Positions 48,997 to 62,500 of a stretch of 64,000 nt of DNA are shown here, piece after piece (the first letter of the stretch is position 1; every line of letters starts with the position of its first letter). This stretch comes from Plantago ovata (taxonomy: Eukaryota; Streptophyta; Magnoliopsida; Lamiales; Plantaginaceae): NCBI GenBank assembly GCA_028274465.1, contig CM051456.1:6387545-6451544 (forward strand). Reading direction: 5' to 3'. Below the pieces are notes generated by a model. That model had not been told where the DNA came from. It ran no database searches and was given only the letters and a program-made list of their open reading frames with translations. A program made the position numbers and the translations under genes.

Positions 48997-49233
48997 CTTC
49001 CTCCATTTCATTACAAACTTTCTCTTTGGTCAACGGCTGTCATGTTTGACTCGTATATTACACCTAAATTATATTGATAAAAAAAAATTTTAAAAATATT
49101 TAAAATACTACTAACTTATGAACTTTAATTATATAACTTTAAAAAAGAATTACATCGTACAATTTAGGAGTAATGTGCGGTCAAACATGAAGCATGTTGA
49201 CCGAAAATGAAGTTATTAATGAAATGGAGGAAG
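48997..49233. mobile_element. Stowaway-type MITE (237 bp)
   Basis: Left end CTTCCTCCATTTCATTACAA, right end TTAATGAAATGGAGGAAG, flanked by TA. Inner arms (TTGGTCAACGGCTGTCATG, and the inverse near 49178-49205) extend the inverted repeat. Confidence 0.85.
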
Positions 49234-50360
49234 TATATTATAGCTATTGTAAATTTATTACCATTTGTTGGAGAAGCATGTGGATCCGAGGGCCAGCCTA
49301 CGACATTGATGTCGTTCCAATGTTTTGCCACTCGAATCTCCCGGTGGGAAACAAAACTACTAGTTGGACGTGTTGTACATGCATTACTTGGCTCGGTGCA
49401 CAAACTCGGTGCACAAGTAATGACCATCTCCATGTGTTCGAATCCTTGAGCAATGTGGGAAGCAAAGTGAATATGAAAATGCTTTTCATCATGATTGTAG
49501 ATGAAAATGATCAAAGTGTGGTAATGAAAATTGTGAATGAACGAGGAGTTTATATAGATGTACATATCAATAACATATTGAGATGGACATAAAGCATGAT
49601 CATCAGTTCATTACGTACTGATATCTAAGCATATATACAATAAACATGATCAACCAACTCTTTGAATTAGTTCTTTACGTTTTAATATCTAAGCATATAT
49701 ACAATAAGCATGATCAACCTACTTTTTGAATAATTTTAACTTCAAATTAAACACTTCTGGATGCTCTTCACACTAGTATATTCTCCTCTCTAGCCGTACC
49801 AAAGAAAATTTAATCATTTGCATGTTGCAAATGATTTATCGAATGATTTTTTTTTTTGTGATAGAAGTACTATGCAAATGAAGTCTAGCACTCCAGCCAT
49901 ATCATGAGATTTATTTATAACTGAAAGACGGTGTTTGGGACTCCAAAAATTATCAATCTCATCATGTTTTATAAATTCTATTACGGGTACCGAGTTGAGC
50001 TTAATTAATTATAAAAATCTTTTAGTGACCTTGCTAGGAATCAAGGTGTTTTAGTACAAGGTACCAATTTGAAGTTGGTATCGGCTCAATATACAATTGA
50101 AATAACAGAAAATTACATAAAACAACTACTCTAGAGCACCTAATTGCTAATACAACCACTTTAAAAAACCTCTTACAAAAAAGGTCATTCTATTTTTTGG
50201 TGCCATAAAATCTAATCAAGTACTCTCCAAAATCTCTCTAAATTGGATATGGACTCCATTTTTCTCGCTAAAATGAATTTTGAAGGTGTTTTTGACATAC
50301 ATTAGTGCTAATTAATTACTAACTAATTATATTTAACTATTTTTTTTCTAACAAATTATT
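49234..50360. other. intergenic; overlapping frames on both strands
   Basis: Frames of 132-133 codons run through 49194-49592 (+) and 49164-49565 (-) and begin or end within the adjacent MITE. Neither resembles a known protein and both contain an unlikely mix of Cys/His/Thr, so I do not call a gene. The direct repeat TCTAAGCATATATACAATAA occurs at 49624 and 49687. Confidence 0.4.
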
Positions 50361-50363
50361 ATT

Positions 50364-50930
50364 TATATACAGAAACTAATGAAACTAGCATTTGTGTTGC
50401 TGAACACTAATGAAACTAGCATATGTGTTGTTGAATCTAATGAAAATAGCATTTTTGTGTTCACTTGTGATGCCGAAACAAATGAAATTAGCATCCGTGT
50501 TTGCCGAAACTAATGAAAGTAGCATTTTTGTGGTTGAAACTAGCACTTATGATGCTTAAACTAATTAAAACAGCAGTTAGTCGTTGAAACTAGCATTTAG
50601 TTGTTTGAGACTAGGATTTATGTTGTTGAAACTGATGAAACTAGCATTTGTGTTGCTGAAATTAGCATTTTTGTTGCTGAAACTAGCACTTTTGATACTG
50701 AAACTAATGGAAATAGCATTTTTGTTGTTGAAACTAATGAAAATAACATTTTATGATGTTGAAAATAGCATTAATAGTTAGTTTCAACTAGTTTCAACCA
50801 GTTTATAAAACTAGCTTTTGTTTGAAACTAGCTTCTGAAACTGACTTTTTGTCTAATACTAGCTTCTGAAACTAGTTTTTATGTGTTGAAACAAATCTGA
50901 AACTATTTTTTATTTAAAATAATGATTTAT
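50364..50930. repeat. degenerate GAAACTAGCATTT minisatellite
   Basis: About 15-20 units of 18-34 bases with the core GAAACTARCATTTNTGTTG and interspersed AACTAATGAAA. An open frame (50584-50781) reads Leu/Lys-rich because of the repeat and is not considered a gene. Confidence 0.85.
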
Positions 50931-51419
50931 ATTTTTATAATTATAGTTTTCATATTTTTTAATTTTTTTAGTTTAGCATAAATAAGTTTTAGAGTTAATT
51001 TAATCATTTTATAAAATTAAAAACTAATTTTAAAGGTTAATTTTAGAAAAAATATAAAATTAACCGTTAGTTTCAACTTTTTACCGTCCATTTTTAGCTA
51101 GTTTCAGTCATTTTTTGCTAGTTTTCAAAATATTTATTAAATCTACTGTAGCGAGTTTTTGAAATCCGAATCTACTGTAGCGAATCACTGTAGCGAACTT
51201 TTTATAATTATTTTTTGAAAGTAATTGTTTTTGCAATTAATGTTGTATATTGGTTTATATATGTATTTTTCCTTTGAAATAAAGAGTGGATATCATAAGT
51301 CATAACATGTTTGTGCAATGAAGATACATAACGTCAACATGTATAGATAAAAGATAGAAGTAAGATTACATTTTAGCTCAAGCCATTTTTTCAAATCTGG
51401 AGTAAAGTTTTTGAAGGCT

Positions 51420-51872
51420 TGTTGTGGGTGGCCGTGGACGATGTTTGCAGTGGGCCGGGGTTATGGTTACGGTGGTTGAAGGTGGTCATGGGGTGCTGTT
51501 GGAGTGCAAGGGTGGTGGTGTTTGTGGTGCAGTGGCGGTGGTGTCGGGGTGTGGGAGTGGGGTTAATGGGGTAGCGGTGGTCGGTCAATGGTGCATCGGT
51601 GGTGGACTATATCAAAGGTAGTTTGGTGGTCAGTCAAAGACACTCGGGTGGTGGACTATGGTGGTTGTGGGGTGGTGAGGGGTGCAACAGTGGTCGGTCA
51701 ATGATGCCCGGTTGGTGGTCAAAGGTGCGATGGTGGTCGGTCAATGGTGCTGGGTGGTGGACAAAGGTGCCGTGGGGTGGTGTAGTACTACAGTGGCCGT
51801 GGGGTGGTCAAAGACGCATCGGTGGTCCGTCAAGGGTGCTGGTGGTGGTCAATGGTGCAATATAGACTTTAT
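51420..51872 (+). repeat. G-rich GTGGTGG-type minisatellite
   Basis: Irregular repeats of GGTCGGTCAATGGTGC and GGTGGTGGACTA-like units, strongly G-rich on the plus strand inside AT-rich DNA. Open frames on both strands are low complexity. Confidence 0.8.
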
Positions 51873-52577
51873 AAGGACCAACATCTAGATGTGAGTTGGG
51901 ATTGGTTTGGTTGAATTCACCATTTGTAGGACCCAAACACAATTTATTTTATATAAGTTATCAAATAATATACTTTTACGTTTTTACTCCACAAATATTG
52001 TCGGATTTAATTTGTTTATATTGGTTACCTAAAAGTTGTGTATCTATTATTACTGGGTAAACGTAATCTTGTAAAACATTATTGTTTTATTAAATAATAT
52101 ATTGAAATAAATGGAGTGAATATATAATCTTCATATAATGATTTCAAATGTAATTAAAAAATAATTAATTGAGTAATGAAACTTAATATACATGGTGTGT
52201 TATAAATGTATATAGTTATTGTAGTTATGTAATTAATAGTTTTCAATTGAACTATATTAGACATATGAAAAGTATTTTTTCGATGATTTAAGAACCATCA
52301 GATACATCTTTAGACTTTGAAAACATTCAACTTCAAAATTTGTAATGCATCTTTTTCGCATGTTAATTGGTATTCTTTATCAGTTGAATATATTGTCAAG
52401 TGCTTCATATAAACATTGTAGTTTCATAATATGATGTTTTTAGTTATTTTTATCGTATGATTTAAGAATAATTTAAGGTCAAAATGATCATCGAAAAAGT
52501 CAACAAAATCAAGTGTTACATTTATTATTGGACGGAGGAAATATGTCTTTTTTTATAAGAACATATCATGGTTATTT

Positions 52578-52995
52578 TTAAAATTAATTATAATACGTCA
52601 TACAACTTTATGTTAAAAATTAAAAATTTAAGAAGATAATAAATAAAAAAGAAAAAAATTACGTCAATAAGATTCGAACCCAACACCTTCAACTAAAATA
52701 ATGATACAAATAATAGAGAAAATCACGCCAACAAGATTCGAACTAAACACCTTCAATAAAAATAAATAATAAAAATAATGTAGAAAATTTTAAAATTAAT
52801 TATAATACGTCATACAACTTTATGTTAAAAATAAAAATTTAAGAAGATAATAAATAAAAAAGAAAAAAATTACGTCAATAAGATTCAAACCCAACACCTT
52901 CAACTAAAATAATAATACAAATAATAGAGAAAATCACGCCAACAAGATTTGAACTAAACACCTTCAATAAAAATAAATAATAAAAATAATGGAGA
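52578..52995. repeat. direct tandem duplication of about 210 bp
   Basis: Units of about 52578-52791 and 52792-52995 share ATAATACGTCATACAACTTT, AAAATTACGTCAATAAGATT and AAATCACGCCAACAAGATT. Each contains two GATTCGAAC-like motifs, and a further partial copy follows to about 53030. Confidence 0.85.
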
Positions 52996-53499
52996 AAAAT
53001 CACGCCAACAGGATTTGAACTCTACATATTTTAATTAACTAATGACACATGTATGCACCAGATTGAAATTGTATAAGCAAGATCAACGTATTAAAATTGA
53101 TTGGTAGGTCAATCAATTGGGTAAATCAACCGGCTTATTATATTATTTAATAATAATAAATTTATATTATTATATTATGTAATAATAAATTTATTTACAT
53201 TTGTAAGCGTATTTCGTTTTTTTATAATATGAACATGAATACTTTTACAATTTAATTTGAAAATATTCAAAATATAAAGTTACGCCTTTTCAAAGCTCGC
53301 CTACTCTATTCAATTTCTTTTTATTACAAATTAAATACTACTCCATATTTATACTTTTTATTTATAAACATTAATTAATAATAATAACTATATTACTTTA
53401 AAAGGGTATATTGTTGTGATTTTGATGAATCGATTGAAGAGTTAGGGATAATTATTTGTCATGCTGAGTCTCACTTCCAGTGCGTGTATTGTCTTCTTC

Positions 53500-56400
53500 A
53501 TCACTGGAAATCGAACCCTCTCGCCGGACCACGGCAGAAACTGGCGGCACATCAACAACGGTGGTGGCGGAGCTGACTATGTTGGAGATTTCCTTACCTT
53601 GACTGACGACAAAACCTAGATCTCTCTAAAGCCGCAAAATTGCACAACCTTCCATAACTGGTAACTGATTCTACTACTTTCAATAAATACTTCCAGAATA
53701 TTTTTCACCAACCAATTCAGTGAGCCAGTGAGGATTCACCTTACACACTCACTCTTTAATTGAACCGCATTACATTCACACTCGAAGATTCCTAGGGTTT
53801 AATTTAAATTCATTTTGAGCATTTCAAGCAGCGGAAACTTTCATTTGGGTGAGTTTTCAGGAAACTGACAAAATAGCATTTCAGTAGCATTGCTGTCATA
53901 CACTCACTTTGCAGGTAGAGCGCTAGCAACATTTTTGCTGTGTAAATTAAATGATATTTTCATTTTGTAATACTTGAGATCTTTGTGAGTTACATCTTTT
54001 TCTTCCTGCATTTTTCTTCTTCCTTTCTTATTTATTTATTTTTCCTCTTTTTTTTTTTTGGTGAAGATTTTAAGAACTTTAGCCAATTCTGTGATTTGAT
54101 GTGTCTGTGGAATTGAATTGACTGTTTTTGATGAAGTATTTGGGTGAATTTTCAGGAAATTAACAAATAGATAGCATTTCAGCATTACTGTTATACTCTC
54201 ATTTTGCAGGTAAATCTAGCAACATTTTAGCTGTGTGCTCTATGTATGATGAACATTAAATGACATTTCCATTATGGAATAGATTAGATCTTTGCGAGTT
54301 ACATCATTTTCATCCTGAATTTTTCTTCTTCCTTTCTTATTTATTTATTTTCCCTCTTTTTTTGTTTGTTGTTTGTGAATATTTTAAGAATTAAGCCAAC
54401 TGTGTGATTTGATGTGTCTGTGGAATTGAATTGACTGTTTTTGATGAAATTTTCGATATGCTTGAGATAAAAATGGTTATGCAGAAAGTTCCTCTAAACT
54501 CTAAAAGTTTTTTACTTGTTGCAGGTCTTTTAACTTTTGCTCATCGGGGGAAATGATTAATAAATAGTCGAGGGTGGGCTTCTATCTGTGTGTCACTCTG
54601 CTGTGAGTCTCTTTTACGCATCAAGTGTAGTGCAGTTATTCACAAAGATATAAGGTGTGGTGATCCTCTTTTAGTTCTGATTGTTACCTGATTTTGGACA
54701 CACTGTGCAAAGGAAATCTTAAAGAGGCATATGTTTTGCACTCATTGAATGTTTCTTTTGTTTTCATTTCGTTATCGGAATGGAAGATTTCTTTTAATAT
54801 TTTCTTATGTGGGCTTTATAGTCACGTGTCTGTTTTTGTGACATAAGTGTTGTTTATTACTAGCTCCTTTGTCATGTTACAAACAATGCGGAGTATTTGT
54901 GTATGAAGAATAGAAATGTATGAGTAATTCGTAGACACTGTGGCTTGATTCCTCACCAGTGATGATGCAATCCTATGGGATAGAATTCGGTTTAGATAAA
55001 TCTTCACTTTCATATGTATGTTCGGATGACACATGTTTCAGTGTATGAGAGAGGTAGATGCATATGATTAATTGAATGTGCTGGGAAAATGAGAAATGGG
55101 GATATCTAAACTAAGTTAGCTGTCCTTTGTTAGAGGCAACAACATGGCTTGTGTGATTTCTCCATCTGTGATAAAGGCCTATGTAATACTTTGGCACCTC
55201 AATAATAGATGAGGTTTAAATAAATGGGCAAATGGATGATCAAGAAGATCTAGTTGGAAGTAATACGGAAGGACCTTATGGTGGTTAAAGAACTTTTGAG
55301 GATTAGTCAACAGAAACAAATGCAATCATTACATAGAAGTCAATTAAGATATTGTATGGAAGTATGATTTTTTCAATTCTCGTTTGAGAATTGGAGGATT
55401 TTTATTGGGTGGATTTCAAGAAAAAGGAGGATTTTTTGTATACCTTACCGACTTTCTTCCTTATTTCCGTATCTCAAAAACTCAATCAGATTTCAATTAT
55501 ATCCAAGAACAAAATGCCTGCTATGCTTAATACCGTAAGTTGATCTGTATTAATTCTGCTCTTTATCGAGTAGTTTTTTCTTCTTCGGCAAATTGCCTGA
55601 AGCCTATGCTTTTTTGTATCCAATCGTAGATATTATGCCAGTCATCCCTTTGTTTTTTGTTTCCCTCTATTCAACTCCACATAATTTGCTTCTTGGATCA
55701 GTCTGATAATTGGCATTAGAGCTCGTGATTGTAAGTATGAGGAGTGTTAATTTTAAGTTTAAATCCTGTCGATAGTTCCTTATCCATGTAGTTGATATGC
55801 AATCATATTTGAGTTCATCCTTATTTATGATTGATGCTAATTTTAAGTTACTATAAGTGACTTAAAAATGCAGATCCTCCTGAGAAATTGATTAATCTGA
55901 TGATTAAATAATCACATCGCATGTCATGGATTAACACAATGTACCCAGCCAAGGGCTACTGATCCTTACTTCAGAGTAACTGAGGTTAAATTTAGACCTG
56001 GCTGCGAAACTCCGTTATAAGAAAAATGTAAGAGTTCATTATCCTTTGACCAAGTTGTTAAATTGCAAATCATTATTCATGAAGATTTTATTTGAAGTTC
56101 CTAAATGGTACTGAATGTATAAATAGAGAATTGGTTATAAGAAAGAGGTAAGATTTCATACGTCTCCCATAAATGGCATAATAAGTGAGCAAAGCTTCAA
56201 TTATGTATGGAAAGATGGTTGAGTTTCTCTGTATCTGCTTCACACATAGCATTGCTTTTGACAATAAACAGGCCTCTGTGATGTAAATTCTCAGCAACCA
56301 GAGATCTCCTTCGAGTTACAGTCCACAATGAAATGCTACTCTAGAACGCACATTACTCTTTCAAATAACTATCTTTCAAAATTTTCTCTGTTTTGGTATT

Positions 56401-56523
56401 CTGTTTATGATTTCTCTGATCGCACTGTCCTACTTACTCTTTATTATCTCTAATTCTTCTGTGTAATTAATGTTATTCTCTGTCTTCTGCAGTTAGGGGA
56501 CCTTGTCTCTCTGATCGAAGATT
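53500..56523 (+). other. presumed 5' leader and leader introns of the JmjC gene
   Basis: No coding exon is found before the ATG at 56524. Possible leader exons end at donor-like TAACTG/GTAACTG (about 53661) and AATACC/GTAAGTTG (about 55536). A clear acceptor CTTCTGCAG lies at about 56484-56492, just before the start codon. The exact transcript start is unknown. Confidence 0.4.
53844..54445. repeat. approximately 300 bp tandem duplication in the JmjC gene leader
   Basis: Units of about 53844-54136 and 54137-54445 start TTTGGGTGARTTTTCAGGAA and end GAATTGAATTGACTGTTTTT. Each holds a TTTTGCAGGTA junction-like motif and TTCTTCTTCCTTTCTTATTT. They lie in the presumed 5' leader or first intron. 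Confidence 0.85.
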
Positions 56524-59500
56524 ATGGCAGAAAATGATATGAATTTTGCGAAGGCAGAAGAATGTTGCTCAGGGGTTGGAACGAGTCCAGCAAGTGGTAT
56601 GGAACTGTCTCCTGAGCAAACTCAAGGGAAAAATGGGACTCAAATGAAGGTAATATTATCATATCATTGGCAGCGTAGCGGTGGATGTTAGTTAAGCTAA
56701 GCAAATAATAATTAGTAGTTTTATACTTTTTCTACAAAGTATGGGCTATAGCAGTTTAGTTTTAAAGTGGCCATTAAAAGTTGCTCTGTGCCATCACTGG
56801 GTTTTAACTTCCAGATAATAGTTATGTAGCAAACAACTGCATATGCAATTATTAGTCTTGCTTGATTCATAGTGTACAAGTCTGAAAACTATAGAGCATG
56901 TTTGTTTCTTATGACTTGTGGTTTAGAATATCTTTATATCCCTCAACTGCTCAAAATTACATTATCTGAGCTCTGTTTTTACTCATTCCAATAGTTAGCT
57001 TCTTTTAAATTGTATACTTCAAGTTAGAGGAACCTACCACGGTTATCTTGTGTCTGCATACAATTCATTTGTTAAAGAAATTATTCTTGAGAGAGAAGTG
57101 CTAGTGTGTTACCATCTATCAAAGCATGAAAATAGAAATAATTTTCCATTTAAAACTCTCATGCGTAAAATATTTCATATAGTACACCATGTGTTCTGGA
57201 CAATGAACAGTCATTTACTGAGTTGAGTTACTGCGTTTGCTGTCTTATATTTTGATGAGTGGTTAAACTGAATGTCTTGATTTGGGTTTGACAGAGAAGA
57301 AGAGGCACCAGTACGAATTGTCACCAGTGTCATAAGAACAGAGAAAACATCCTTCAGTGCAAAAAATGCAACAAACAATATTGCATTCCTTGCGCCAATA
57401 GATGGTGCGAAACTGTTTCTGATTAAGATGTTGCATCTTCCTGTTTTCCAATTATTTATTACATATTTGTACAGCCTGTCCTGAAATTCAATGGCTAAAT
57501 TGTTTGTCAGCAACAACAGTTACAACCTCCTATTAGGCTATTTTTACTGTCTGATGTGGACAATAGTAATTTCTCATGAAGTTTTTGTTCAGATTAAAGA
57601 CTTACTGAAGTTATTGCATTCACATTAATTTTGAAATGATATATGTGTACAGTATCTGGAAGATTTTATTTCCACCTTTGGAACCTCAGTAGGAGAGAAA
57701 CGTACTTGGTCAAATTCTATAACATGTCTGAAGACATTAAAGGAGTAGTACGAACATAAAATTTGCATATTTTGAGAACTTATTAAAATTAACAATATTA
57801 ATACGGCTAAGGGTATAGCTGTGCATTTTAGCTCCCAATGATAAAGTGACTTTAAGTTGATGCCCTGTTAAATGAGCTAGTTTCAACTGAACTTTAGCAT
57901 GATCTTTTTGTTTTGTTTAATATTTATTTATTTTATCTTATTCATAATAAACAAAACATGTACGATAAACAAAACATAGTGTACTGCAATTCTTTGATTC
58001 TCGTGCGGCATTTTTATTCACTCCATGGAAATAAAATCAAGTGTTATACAGTTATCGATGTATTAGTAGCTTTAGCATGTTGTTAATTTGTATTGTCTCC
58101 AATTTAAGTGATACACCTACATCACAACACATATGTAGGTGGCGGTTGCTAGACTTAATACCTGTAAATGGATTTTTTAAAAATAGCATTTACTAAAATT
58201 GAGCATGAGAAAATTATTTCCTGCATTCAAATTCTGAACTTCTGTCCGTATGGCAATAAGAAGTCCAATAGGATCTTCTAGTCATATCTTGTGGCCATTG
58301 ACTCAGTTGTAGAGAAATGGTTGGCCGTTGGCTCAAACTGGCTCAAACATGTTATGTAATTAAGCAGCTGATTAGTTATATCATATGTTATGTGCATTTA
58401 TCGTTTTTTGAACGTATCATTTTCTTTTTTGTTGTGAATTGCAGGTATCCAACCTTATCGGGAGCCTTATTTGCAGAATCTTGCCCTATGTGTCGTAATA
58501 TCTGCAATTGTGGAGGGTGTTTGCAGTCTAAGGGGTCTTCTAAAGTCTGTACCTACTCTTCATTATAAGTAACTTTTTGGATATCATCATATTTTAAATT
58601 GCTTGGTCTTCTGACACTGGCATTTATGGAGTTGCAGATGCAGGATTTGAGCATTACTCGTGAAGACAGTTTCTATTTCTCGAAATATACAATAAGAATA
58701 CTTCTGCCATCTTTGAGGAAGTTTGTAGCTGAAACTCAAGGTAATTCCCGTTTCTAGGTGTGAATATGAACTAATCTAGGGGCTAGAACCTTATCTTGTT
58801 GGTATAATTATAAAGTGTGAGTGCCGTAAAGCGTCTCGTAATTGTATTAAAGACTACTTTATAATTTATATACATAAATTAATATATTCACGTGTTCTAT
58901 TATATGTTTAAATAAGTAAAGAAACATGAAAATTGTTCAAATGTGTTATGCTAACAAGTGTTTTGTGTCAATAAATAAAAGTAAAAATAATCTTTGAGTT
59001 ACATGGCTGGAATGCATTCAGAAAAATGAACTTTTTTTTTTTTTAATTAACAAGGTGCCGAGTTAAAACCACCTTGGATATGTGTTGAGAATCGCCTTAA
59101 TAGATGTTGAGAATCTCTTGTAGTGAAATTCTACTTATCAATGTGAGAAACCCTTCATGTAGCATCGTTAAGCAACGATTTGAACACTGGTTTAGTCATT
59201 AATTAACAACCAAATGACTAAATTGATTTGATTCAAGTGTAATTCAGCTAGTTTTGTTTTGTTTTTTTGTTTTTTTTAAAGCAAATTGAAAGTCACCTTG
59301 AATAAAAATATGATTTATTGAATTTGCATGTAGGAGACATTTATTATGCCAGGTAAATTTATGAAACACCAGTCGTTAAGACGTGGATCAGTAAATCTTA
59401 GAACAAGAATTAATACATCTTATATTGTTTAAAGGCAAGCTCTGAGATTTTAAAGCGTGAGAGTGTGAAATTACAGGAAATATCGAAGTTTTTATGTTAT

Positions 59501-62500
59501 CTAGGTGTGCTTGCGATTATAGAATTTATTACTAAATGAGGAATCAGTTTTATGGCCCATGAACTTTTTAGTTGCCCTGATTACTGTATTTTAAACTGTT
59601 GCAATCTTTATTTCAGATAACGTTATTTCCGAATTGCTTGCCCGGGCAGAGGCCATAGTTGGAATAGATGAGTTTGGGCCACATGTTTTGGAAAAGTCTT
59701 GCTCATGCTTGACAAGGGATGGATGGAGCGTAGATACATGTAAAGCCTCTTCTAGAGACCAGGACGGTGACAACTATTTGTACAGCCCCCTCTCTTCCAA
59801 CACAGATATATCTGACCTGCAGCATTTCCAGTTCCATTTTTTAATGGTCAACCCGTTATTGTTCGAAATGTGTTGGGTGGAGATTTGGGGTTGAGTTGGG
59901 AACCGACAGTTTTGGAGCGTGCTCTCCGCATATGTGGAAGGAACGGCAATAATTCCCTGGATATCTGCGTCTGGAATTGCACTAATTGCTCTGAGGTCAG
60001 TTGATTTTATACAGTAAAATTAGGTACTTCGAGAGCCATGAATTGGTGGATCGATTAACCAAATCTAGTCTTTCATTTATTTTGATGATTTCATTTACAT
60101 GTACATTCTTCTTTTGTAGTAACTCGGCCAAACTAGTTTTTCAAATGTGTTCTGTGTCCTTTTCAATTTCCTTTTATTATGATTATTCATGACTCTTTTT
60201 GCATCAGTTAGCAGCCAGTAGGGATGGTTTTTTTAGTTCAGTACTGGATATCTCCTCACATCTTAGCTCTCATAGCTTCTTATTTGACATCTTAGCTACA
60301 TCTTACATACGGATTTGCTAATTTTAGGTTAATACATTTGAACTTTCATGTGGCTTCCTCTTAAATTCTCTGAATAAAATTGCAAACGGAAAAGAACATA
60401 TTACATTGAAAGGTGTCCTGCATATTCTTTTGGTTGCTTATAAACTAGGAACAACTGTTTATACACGTAAAATATATAATGAATGGAAAGAATGAAAGTC
60501 ATAGTTACTTGCCTTATTAAAAAGTTACACAGGATGACAGGAAGCACCGTATCCATACGAGATGGATACATGGATACATTTATTTTCTAAAGTTTAATAT
60601 AATAGGTCAAATAAGAGATCCAAACTTGTATATAAAATTAAACAACACAAAACAAGAGATAGATTCATTAATAGCACTTTGTTTAGAAAAAGGATGTAAT
60701 TAATTTGCCAATCCACTCAAATGGAAACAAAGAGAACGTACGGGTTGTGTTGTAATTCCCAGGCTCCCAGCCTCCTCATCTACAAGTTACCAAAAAACAT
60801 ACAGGCTACCGATCAATAAAACTCCAACCTAATCTTAAATAACAACATAATTGCAAATGAGACAGATAAAATGGAGGAAATGTACAAGCAAAGAAAAGAC
60901 AAAAATGCAGACCCCACTTGCCACAACTTTGAATGAACATAAACTCTGGTTAGATCAAACTTGGATTTATACTAAAAAGATAAAGTGCGTATTTCTGCGT
61001 ATTATTGGTGTTTCGTAGAACAATGCTATTAACCTCCAATTGATGCTTTCCAGCTGTACTTAAATGAAGATGCTGGAGATAGTATCTCTCTATTTACCCC
61101 AATCTCCTCGGGTACTGGGGCCAGACACTTAATGCATTTGCTTAATATCGACATGGTTAATTGCTTCATTGAATACCAGGCCAGTCATTGATCAATTAAT
61201 CTAATTATTAAAAAGATATGTGGATGTATAGGTACGAGGTCTGTTCAGTTTCTTTAACACCTTTGCCTCTTGATTTGCAACCAGTCATCTTTCTGAATAG
61301 TAGAGAACTGTTAAGAAGATTCCTCAAAGTTTAATCTTATCAGCTTGGGTTCTCCGAGAATGATCTTCTGTTAACTAGTTTTTAAGTTGCCTTTTTTTTA
61401 TGAATTATATTGTGGCTGTTTATTCTTCATAGCTAGTAGTTTCAGTTTGTTTTGGTGCTCCAAGTTAACCTATTCTTTTCTACTGGCGTAAGCACTGCAT
61501 GATTTGATTCTTGACTTCATTACATCCAGGAGAAGATCCACACGGGGAAATTTTTTGAAGGATATAGTAAGGGTATGTTTGACAGGCATGGCTACCGAAA
61601 GATACTTAAGCTGGAGGAGTGGCCCTTGTCCGGAGTGTTCGAAGAGCAGCTTCCCCGCCATTATACGGAAGTACTTAAGTACTTGCCCTTCAAGCATTAC
61701 ACACATCCGGCTGCTGGTTGCCTTAACGTGCCTGCCAAATTGCCCGAGTTGCCAATTCTGAAAGTTGGACCAAAAATGTGTGTTCATTATGGTCCTCACG
61801 GAGATTATGAGGGATCTCAATGGGATTCCATAACAAAGCTTCAGTATACTGTGTCAGATAGGGTACTTGTTGCTATTCATACTTCTGACATAATGATTTG
61901 AACATTAATGTGTTGAATTTGGTTCATTTTGATACTTCATGAAACTTTCCATGTCTATGTTAGTAGTCGGCGTCTTGGTTCAAGCATAGCTGCTTATCTT
62001 GTATTACTCTCTGCTCCATGCATGCAAAGGGTACTTCTCATGCACATTCTAATGCTATGGTTATCATTACATGGCACTAAAATAACCTGTTCTTCATTCA
62101 ATTGCTAGTAACTTCCACTCGTACTTCTAATTATAGCACATTTGTGACTATGAGAAAATTCCCTATTTTCTCCTTTTCCAAGGGCTGAAAGTGTGGTATT
62201 ACCTAGAACTAGATCCCGGCCGATACACGACTGACTAATTTTTGTCTCCTTTAGTTAATGCAAAGATTGATAAATTTGCATAAAATCTCAGTTAATTCTG
62301 TAACATTTATAAACTTTCTTTATTTTATTCGACGTTATAAAAAAATGTCTTCATGTAGAGCCACTACTTTCTTCTCAAGTCACTCTACATTCAGATTTTC
62401 ATACTAGCACATGAATATTACATCTGTGCCAGTATTGATGTTTAAGGTGCAAAAATTACATCGAGGCTAGAGCTATGTTCTATCTTGTCATTTTTGCTAT

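Noticed and set aside
49164..49592. Overlapping 132-133 codon frames on both strands
   Set aside because: One runs into a MITE terminus, neither resembles a family, and the strands compete; chance is likely.
50584..50781. Leu/Lys-rich 65-codon frame
   Set aside because: Composed entirely of the GAAACTAGCATTT repeat.
51424..51888. Gly/Val/Trp-rich frames and the opposite-strand His/Thr-rich frame
   Set aside because: Low-complexity translation of the GGTGGT repeat.
52660..53020. tRNA genes suggested by GATTCGAAC motifs
   Set aside because: No cloverleaf arms, A box or anticodon stem could be recognised at a proper distance.
57211..57516. Minus-strand 101-codon frame
   Set aside because: It is antisense to the zinc-finger exon of the JmjC gene.
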